Source: Myxococcus eversor
Lineage (GTDB): Bacteria; Myxococcota; Myxococcia; Myxococcales; Myxococcaceae
Direction of reading: 5' to 3'
DNA: 64,000 nt
Assembly (NCBI RefSeq): GCF_010894455.1
Contig: NZ_JAAIXY010000002.1
Coordinates: 1 to 64,000, forward strand
The notes beneath the pieces were generated by a model. It saw nothing but the letters and a program-made list of their open reading frames with translations, was not told where the DNA came from and did not search any database. Position 1 is the stretch's first letter, and every line of letters starts with the position of its first letter. A program made the position numbers and the translations under genes. Of this stretch, positions 58,493-64,000 are shown one piece after another.

Positions 58493-60112
58493 ATGACCCC
58501 GCACACCCTGACCAGCCCCGTCACCCGCTTCCTCGACGGCCACCTACGACGCGATGCGCAGGCGCGGGAGTTGTCGGTGGCGCGCTTCATGGCGGGCCTG
58601 TCGGGCGCCTCGGTGCTGGTGGCCGCCGCGCTGGGGCCCTCGATTGGCTGGGGCCTGACGCAGGCCCTGATGGGGTTGTCCGCCGTCCTGGCCCTCTACT
58701 ACACGGCGCTGTGGCGCGTGCTGCGCTCGGGCGCGTTCCACCCGGCGATTCCGTGGCTCAACGTGGCGATTGAGGTCAGCATCCCCGCGGTGGTTCTGGC
58801 GTTCGACTTGCGCTTCCAGGGGCCCATCTACGCGCTCACCGCGCCCACGCTGGTCATCTGGCCCACGCTGATTACGCTCGCGACGTTGCGCAGCAACCCC
58901 CGGCTGGCACTGGCGGCGGGCATCCTCGTGGCGGCCGAGTACCTGGGCATCTACTTCCTCTTCGTCCAGCCGCTCTTGCCGGAGTCAGCGCTCATCACGC
59001 TGACGCCGCGCTTCATCGCCACTCGGGCGTTCTTCTTCGTGGCCGCGGGCGTCTTCACGGCGACGCTGGCGCGGCACTTCCTCCAGCTCACGCGCGGGGC
59101 GCTGTCCGCGCTGCGCGAGCAGGAGGTCATGGGCAAGTACGTGCTGCACGAGCGCGTGGGCGCGGGCGGCATGGCGGAGGTGTACAGGGCCACGTACTGC
59201 CCGGAGGGTGGCTTCCAGAAGCAGGTGGCCCTCAAGCGAATCCTCCCCTCGTTCGCGGACGACGACGAGTTCGTCACCATGTTCCGCCGGGAGGCGGAGC
59301 TGTGCTCGTCGCTCAACCACCCCAACATCGTCCAGGTGTTCGACCTGGGGCGGCATGGCGGCACGTACTTCCTCGCGATGGAGTTCGTGGACGGGATGCC
59401 GCTCAGCACGCTGATGCGGGGCCTGGCTCGCAAGCCGCTGCCGGTGGCGGCGGTGACGTTCCTGGGCGCGGAGCTGGCATCGGCGCTCGACTACCTGCAT
59501 CGGCGCACGGGCCCGGATGGGCAGCCGCTGCGACTGGTCCACCGGGACCTCAACCCGCCCAACGTGCTGGTGTCGCGCTTCGGCGACGTGAAGCTGTCGG
59601 ACTTCGGGATTGCGCGGGACTCGGCGCGCTCGCAGCTCACCGCCGCGGGCAGTGTGCGCGGCAAGCTGGGCTACATGGCGCCCGAGCAGGCGGCGGGCCG
59701 TCCGTTCGATGGGCGCGCGGACCTCTTCGCGCTGGGGCTGACGCTGCACGAGGCCCTCACGGGGCGACGCGCGCTGCAGGGCTCCACGCAGGAGGCGCTG
59801 CTGCGCGCGACGTTGGACCAGGAGCTGGCGCCGCCCTCGCACTTCAACCCGGAGGTGTCGCCGGCGCTGGACGCGGCGGTGATGGGGTTGCTCGAGAAGC
59901 GGCCGGAGCAGCGCACCGCCAGCGGCGCGCTCTTGCGACAGCAACTGCTCGCGGTGGATGGCGAAGGCGCGCCGTATCCTCGAGGCCAGGCGCTGCTCGC
60001 GAACGCGCTGCGCGAGGCCCACGCGCGCAACCAGCAGGACAAGGCGGACAAGGTCGGAGAGGCCTCGGGACAGGCGCCTCCCCGGGCCCCCGCCACCGCT
60101 CGCCCGGCCTGA
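58493..60112 (+). CDS. Multi-TM Ser/Thr protein kinase, kinase domain at the C-terminus
   Basis: A 539-residue kinase. Residues 30-195 contain about five or six membrane helices, then a Hanks-type kinase from about 214 (YVLHERVGAGGMAEVYRAT, K248) to about 475. The catalytic loop reads HRDLNPPNV, with Asn where many kinases have Lys (a common myxobacterial variant), then SDFGIARD and GKLGYMAPEQ. Most bacterial STKs are the other way round, kinase first and TM after. The membrane part has no recognised ligand domain. The ATG at 58493 follows GGGAG. Confidence 0.9.
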   Translation: MTPHTLTSPVTRFLDGHLRRDAQARELSVARFMAGLSGASVLVAAALGPSIGWGLTQALMGLSAVLALYYTALWRVLRSGAFHPAIPWLNVAIEVSIPAVVLAFDLRFQGPIYALTAPTLVIWPTLITLATLRSNPRLALAAGILVAAEYLGIYFLFVQPLLPESALITLTPRFIATRAFFFVAAGVFTATLARHFLQLTRGALSALREQEVMGKYVLHERVGAGGMAEVYRATYCPEGGFQKQVALKRILPSFADDDEFVTMFRREAELCSSLNHPNIVQVFDLGRHGGTYFLAMEFVDGMPLSTLMRGLARKPLPVAAVTFLGAELASALDYLHRRTGPDGQPLRLVHRDLNPPNVLVSRFGDVKLSDFGIARDSARSQLTAAGSVRGKLGYMAPEQAAGRPFDGRADLFALGLTLHEALTGRRALQGSTQEALLRATLDQELAPPSHFNPEVSPALDAAVMGLLEKRPEQRTASGALLRQQLLAVDGEGAPYPRGQALLANALREAHARNQQDKADKVGEASGQAPPRAPATARPA

Positions 60113-60194
60113 CGCGAGCCCCATTCAAAACCCCTGCACCCGTGACGCCTTCGCGCTAATCAGGGCGCGCACGCCTCACCGGGAGCGACACACC

Positions 60195-61046
60195 ATGGAC
60201 GTGGCCGTCCTCACCTTTGCCGACCTGCCGGAGCTGGACGCCTACGATGCTCCCCTGCTCCCCGCGCTCAAGGCGCTCGGACTGGATGCGCGGCCCGTCG
60301 TGTGGGACGACCCGACGGTGGACTTCCGCACCGTGCGCCTGGCCGTCGTGCGCACCACCTGGGACAGCCACCTGCGCCGCGACACCTTCGTCGCCTGGGC
60401 CCAGAAAGTGGGCCGCCTCACCAAGCTCCACAACCCCGCCGACGTGCTGCGCTGGAACACGCACAAGTTCTACCTGCGCGAGCTGGAGGCCAGGGGCATC
60501 CCCGTGACGCCCACCGTCTGGGTGGAGCGCGGTGGCACCCTGGACGTCGGAGCGCTCATGAAGTCGCGCGGCTGGGACACCGTCGTCCTCAAGCCCGCCG
60601 TGTCCGCGGGCGCGCTCAAGACGCACATCCTCCCGCGCTCGGAAGCCGCCACCGCCACCGCGCTCGTCACGGAGCTGGCCGCCGCGTGCGAGCTGATGGT
60701 GCAGCCCTACCTCACCGCCTTCGAGACGGAAGGCGAGCGCAGCTACATCTCCTTCGACGGCGCCTTCAGCCACGCGGTGCGCCGTCCTCCCACGCTCAAG
60801 TCCGCGCCTCGAGGCTTCGCGCAGCCCTCCGTCTTCTCACCCGACAACCGCGAGGAAATCCGGCTGGCGGAGCGCGTGCTGGAGGCCATGGGCGCGCCAC
60901 TGCTCTACGCGCGCGTGGACCTGGCCACGGACAACGAGGGCATCACGCGCCTGCAGGAAGTGGAAGTCACCGAGCCCTCCCTCTTCCTGTCCCTGGACCC
61001 CGAGGCCTCGGGCCGACTGGCCCGCGCCATCGCAGCCAGGCTCTGA
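60195..61046 (+). CDS. ATP-grasp domain protein (RimK/DcsG-like)
   Basis: A 283-residue ATP-grasp-fold protein. After an N-terminal Rossmann part (VAVLTFADLPELDAYDAPLL, VRTTWDSHLRR) come NTHKFYLRELEARGIPVTPTVWV, VVLKPAVSAGALKTHIL (ATP-binding Lys), LMVQPYLTAFETEGERSYISFDG and LQEVEVTEPSLFL, typical of RimK and of cycloserine-biosynthesis DcsG-like ligases. The substrate is unknown; carboxylate-amine ligation is the usual chemistry. The gene stands alone, with GGGAGC ahead of its ATG. Confidence 0.82.
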   Translation: MDVAVLTFADLPELDAYDAPLLPALKALGLDARPVVWDDPTVDFRTVRLAVVRTTWDSHLRRDTFVAWAQKVGRLTKLHNPADVLRWNTHKFYLRELEARGIPVTPTVWVERGGTLDVGALMKSRGWDTVVLKPAVSAGALKTHILPRSEAATATALVTELAAACELMVQPYLTAFETEGERSYISFDGAFSHAVRRPPTLKSAPRGFAQPSVFSPDNREEIRLAERVLEAMGAPLLYARVDLATDNEGITRLQEVEVTEPSLFLSLDPEASGRLARAIAARL

Positions 61047-61058
61047 GGCCGTGAAGCC

Positions 61059-62483
61059 CTAGAGCGCGCACACCCGCGTGTCCGTGTTGCGGAACACGCA
61101 CAGCAGCTTCGGCAGGCGCTTCTTCCAGAAGAACCAGTCGTGCTGCCCGCTCGGCTCATGGACGTAGGCCACGTCGTAGCCCCGGCTCCTCAGCGCCGCG
61201 AGGAACTGGATGTTGGACTGACAGTCGTCGGAGCCCTGCTCTCCGTCGTCCGTGCAGCCCGTCGCGGGCGAGCCATGGTCCACGTAGAAGCGCACCGGCA
61301 CCACCGGCTCCTGCCCCGCGCGCACCACCATGGCGTTGCCGTCGTCCCGGTCCACCTCGCCGTCGTGCGGCCAGAACAGCGTCCCCGACTGCGTGCCCAC
61401 GAAGCCGAACCTCTCCGGGAACTGGAAGCCCGCGTACACGGAGATGAGCCCGCCCAGCGACGCGCCGAAGATGCCCGTGTCCCGCGGCCCCGTCTTCACC
61501 CGGAAGCCCGCCTCCACGCGCGGCATCAGGTCATCCTTCAGGAAGGCCAGGTACTCGTCACCCTTGGGCGCGGGCCAGCCCGGCGCGCGCGCGGGCGGGA
61601 AGGTGTACTGCGCCAGCCGCACGTCCTGGGTGGGCAGCGCCACGAAGACGAGCACCGCCGCGTCCTGGGGCCGCGCCTTGTAGTGCGCGTCCGCCGCGTC
61701 CACGAAGGACTCGCGGGTGATGCTCTCGTTGCCGTCGTGCACGTACATCACCGGCAGCGTCGGGCACTCCGGGCCGTCGTACGAAGGCGGCATGTAGACG
61801 TACACGTCGCGCGCATCGCCGAGCACCGTGGCGTGCACGCCGTACCAGGCGGTGAGCCGCCCCTTCGTCGCGTCCTGCGCGTCCGGATACACGAGCGAAT
61901 TGAACTGGCCCACCGCGTTGCGGTTGAGGCGGTCCCACACCACGTTCTTCGCGCGGGGGTCCTCGAAGAAGCTCCCAGCCTTCACCAGCTTGTAGGGGTG
62001 TGGCCCCGTGCGTGGGATGTCCACCTCCGCGACGAACAGGTCCGTGTCGCGCACCTGCGCGAGCTGCGTGGCGGTGGGCGACCATTCGTTGAAGTCGCCG
62101 GCCACGTACGTGTCGCGCGCGGCATCACCCCGGACGAAGAAGACCACCCGCTGCCGGCCTGAGCTCGCGTCGCTCACCAGCGGCGTGCCGCCCTGCGCCG
62201 CCACGTCCGCGACGAACTGGTCGATGGCCGCGGTGCGGACCTCGGGCGAGGTGGCCCGGCTCATCGCGAGTTGCAAGCCCACCCACAGGGAGATGGGGGC
62301 GCCGCGCACGACGGACGAGCGCTGACAGGCCCAGCTCTCCGGTCCCGAGCCGCCATCCGGTGAGACGCCCCCATCCGGGTACGACTGGGTGAAGGGCGGG
62401 GGCCGCACGTACACCGAGCCCTCGGAGTCATCACACGCGGACAGCAGCGTCGCGCACAGCAGGACGGCGGACAGACGGCGCAT
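61059..62483 (-). CDS. Exported esterase lipoprotein with E-set domain
   Basis: A 474-residue lipoprotein: MRRLSAVLLCATLLSAC, then Pro/Gly-rich linker with two PDGG units. Residues 110-200 are an E-set/CBM48-like module (VVFFVRGDAARDTYVAGDFNEWS); the rest is an esterase-D type hydrolase (LPVMYVHDGNES, the nucleophile in GIFGASLGGLISVYAG, SGQHDWFFW). Resembles enterochelin/feruloyl esterases; being on the outer membrane or periplasm it could attack external esters. ATG 62483 preferred over TTG 62495. Same domain plan as 43265-44329. Confidence 0.85.
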   Translation of the reverse strand: MRRLSAVLLCATLLSACDDSEGSVYVRPPPFTQSYPDGGVSPDGGSGPESWACQRSSVVRGAPISLWVGLQLAMSRATSPEVRTAAIDQFVADVAAQGGTPLVSDASSGRQRVVFFVRGDAARDTYVAGDFNEWSPTATQLAQVRDTDLFVAEVDIPRTGPHPYKLVKAGSFFEDPRAKNVVWDRLNRNAVGQFNSLVYPDAQDATKGRLTAWYGVHATVLGDARDVYVYMPPSYDGPECPTLPVMYVHDGNESITRESFVDAADAHYKARPQDAAVLVFVALPTQDVRLAQYTFPPARAPGWPAPKGDEYLAFLKDDLMPRVEAGFRVKTGPRDTGIFGASLGGLISVYAGFQFPERFGFVGTQSGTLFWPHDGEVDRDDGNAMVVRAGQEPVVPVRFYVDHGSPATGCTDDGEQGSDDCQSNIQFLAALRSRGYDVAYVHEPSGQHDWFFWKKRLPKLLCVFRNTDTRVCAL

Positions 62484-62513
62484 CAAGGTCTCCAACGGCT
62501 GGAGGGAACCGAC

Positions 62514-63059
62514 CTACGGCTGGGGCTTGGTGGCGGTGGCGGTCCCCGGCACCGTGAACTCGCGGCCCCACAGCCGGACCTTCGCGGCCTTGTCCGCCTC
62601 GCCATCGAAGAAGACGCTCGCCTTCACCTTCACCGAGGGCGGCACCTTGATGGAGTCCGCCGCCTGTCCCGGAGAGCGCGCCTGGAGCGACGTGGCGAAG
62701 CCATCCTTGTCCAGGAGCTGCGCGCCTCCTCCCTCCTGGAGTCCGAGCAGGTGCAGCGGCTCGGCCGTCTTGTTCGTCACGGCCAGCACCACCTCCACCC
62801 CTCCTCCACTGGACGCCTTCACCTCCAGCACGGACAGCTCCGTGTTGGCGTGGACCTCGTCGGCCGCGGACAGCGTGCGCGAGCCATCCGTGCTCACCGC
62901 GCCCTTGCGGCCTTCCTTCAGGCCCTCCACCACGCCACTGCTGGCGCCCTTGGCCACTTCCACCGTCTTGCCCACCACCGCGGCCGTGACGTCCTTCGCG
63001 GTTTCGCCCTGGCAGGCGGGGACGAGGAGCAACAACGGAGCGAGCAGCAGGCGGCGCAT
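62514..63059 (-). CDS. Small lipoprotein, unknown function
   Basis: A 181-residue lipoprotein (MRRLLLAPLLLLVPAC). The mature part contains a helical KDVTAAVVGKTVEVAKGASSGVVEGLKEG stretch and a beta-sandwich region (LSVLEVKASSGGGVEVVLAVTNKTAEPLHLLG) such as is seen in periplasmic DUF4352-like folds. Codirectional with the esterase gene 30 bp downstream, so they may form an operon. The 150 bp upstream are shared with the divergent FHA gene. Confidence 0.75.
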   Translation of the reverse strand: MRRLLLAPLLLLVPACQGETAKDVTAAVVGKTVEVAKGASSGVVEGLKEGRKGAVSTDGSRTLSAADEVHANTELSVLEVKASSGGGVEVVLAVTNKTAEPLHLLGLQEGGGAQLLDKDGFATSLQARSPGQAADSIKVPPSVKVKASVFFDGEADKAAKVRLWGREFTVPGTATATKPQP

Positions 63060-63208
63060 GGGACCTCCAGACGAATGTGGGCGCGGGTGTACTACAGGCC
63101 CCCGCCTGGGCGCGAGAGGGGCCTCCCCCGCCTGGCTTCCGACCATTCGTGGACACCTGGACGCACCTTCTCGCGCCCGGCGGGCTCCGAAGAGGTTATG
63201 AGTCACCC

Positions 63209-63742
63209 ATGGCTCGCGCTCTGCTGCTCTCGCTGCTGGTGAGGCAGCACATGGCTCTGAAGGAAAAGTTTCGCGCCAAGTACCCACACCCCTGGTTGGT
63301 GTGGGAGGCGGGCGCGTGGAACGTCCCCGAGACGACGGAGGGGAACGTGGGTGCCACCCGCCTGCCCTTGACGGACCTGCGGGACTGTCTGCCCGCCGGG
63401 GACGCCATGTGCTTCGAGTTGGTGGCCCTGGCGGAGCGAGGCCCCATGCGGTTGGGCCGCGCCTCGAACAACGCCTTGGTCGTCAACGACGCCACGGTGT
63501 CGAGGGAGCAGCTCATCCTCACGCCCCGGCCCCACGCGGGCTGGCATGTGGCGAAGGTGGCGGATGCCCGGCCGGTGAAGCTGGATGGCCAGGAGCTCAC
63601 CGAGGACGGCGCGGAGCTGAGCCCCGGCGCGAAGCTGGAGGTGGGCGACGTGCGCTTCACCTTCCACGACGCGGACGGCTTCGACGAGCGCATCTCCCGC
63701 ATCGCCGCGCAGGTCCTGGCGCAGACGGCCGCCTCGCGCTGA
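63209..63742 (+). CDS. FHA-domain protein
   Basis: A 177-residue protein with an FHA phosphopeptide-binding domain at about residues 70-155: MRLGRASNNALVVNDATVSREQLIL and GAKLEVGDVRFTFHD. The N-terminal 50 residues (VRQHMALKEKFRAKYPHPWLVWEAG) are an unrecognised helical lead. It lacks an effector domain, so it probably acts as an adaptor for a Ser/Thr kinase. The ATG at 63209 is used; the ATG at 63251 is an alternative. Confidence 0.82.
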   Translation: MARALLLSLLVRQHMALKEKFRAKYPHPWLVWEAGAWNVPETTEGNVGATRLPLTDLRDCLPAGDAMCFELVALAERGPMRLGRASNNALVVNDATVSREQLILTPRPHAGWHVAKVADARPVKLDGQELTEDGAELSPGAKLEVGDVRFTFHDADGFDERISRIAAQVLAQTAASR

Positions 63743-63871
63743 GGCGGGAAGGCCCGACGCTCCCACGAGCAGCGCGGCGAGATTGCCCTTCACGCAACGA
63801 AGGAGCGGCGCTCGCCACGAGCAGCCTGCCCGTCCCGAAGGAGTCCTCGCTCTCGGCGGGGCTGCCTGCTC

Positions 63872-64000
63872 CTACCGTGAAGCCGGGTCAGCGCTCGCCG
63901 CGCGAGTGCCCCTGCGAGGCGCGGGAGCGTTCCGGGTGCCCTTCTTCGCGCTCGTCTTCGCGGTGAGGGACTTGGCCAGCGGCACCTCCAGCTCGGCGTG
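63872..64000 (-). CDS. C-terminal end of an unknown gene
   Basis: The minus strand from the window edge reads a 42-residue Lys/Ala/Arg-rich tail (VPLAKSLTAKTSAKKGTRNA and following) ending in TAG at 63872. Such basic tails are common at the ends of myxobacterial proteins. The body is outside the window, so identity cannot be given. Confidence 0.4.
   Translation of the reverse strand, partial: HAELEVPLAKSLTAKTSAKKGTRNAPAPRRGTRAASADPASR

Overview
The window looks like chromosomal DNA of a myxobacterium close to Myxococcus or Corallococcus. The reasons are uniformly high GC with strong third-position GC bias, a Sit-type toxin/immunity pair, a light-controlled carotenoid operon ending in two B12-domain MerR regulators (CarA/CarH arrangement), myxobacterial protein types (TIGR02996 repeat companion, ADYC domain, double-CXXCG immunity protein) and many Ser/Thr kinases, FHA proteins and lipoproteins. 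The left edge (about 1-2830) differs: the end of an IS3-family element is followed by AT-richer DNA carrying a TcmP / three-Cys-motif (DUF5131) pair, which suggests recent acquisition.

Layout. 3076-9882: a seven-gene + strand operon for tryptophan breakdown through kynurenine (KMO, kynureninase, 3-hydroxyanthranilate dioxygenase, ACMS decarboxylase, aminomuconate semialdehyde dehydrogenase, a RidA-type deaminase, an SDR). 9886-11390: SitA6-like lipoprotein toxin and SitI6-like immunity protein. 11518-12384: ArsR/SRPBCC pair with a perfect palindrome over its start codon. 12598-16170: secreted thaumatin-like protein, alpha/beta hydrolase, unknown. 16572-19294: glutamine synthetase convergent with an APC permease. 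19456-31241: lipoproteins and secreted proteins around a translationally coupled signalling pair, an FHA sigma-54 activator and a very large kinase/STAND/FGE-like protein.

31201-41685 (- strand) is a complete carotenoid operon: crtE, crtI, crtB, a second crtI, crtC, a glycosyltransferase, crtYc, crtYd, an acyltransferase, carA and carH. Nearly every gene overlaps the next by ATGA. Upstream of crtE lie four TGTxxA elements spaced exactly 11 bp, the innermost being the -35 hexamer. This matches the direct-repeat binding mode known for CarH-type regulators and predicts light/B12 control. A YtfJ-like gene, an epimerase and an esterase are read divergently.

45792-51434 is the least ordinary block: a HEAT-repeat protein fused to a degenerate aldo/keto-reductase domain, a 202-nt hairpin-rich spacer, a reverse transcriptase carrying the retron hallmarks NAxxH, YADD and VTG behind a HEAT-like N-terminus, and an ATGA-coupled TIGR02996/leucine-rich-repeat protein. 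I read it as a candidate undescribed retron-like cassette. The RT assignment is strong; the ncRNA and any defence role are inference.

51505-64000: a lipoprotein with 28 RCC1 repeats, a membrane-anchored metallophosphoesterase, a TetR regulator, a multi-TM kinase, an ATP-grasp enzyme, an esterase lipoprotein, a small lipoprotein and an FHA protein. No tRNA, rRNA or CRISPR array was recognised.
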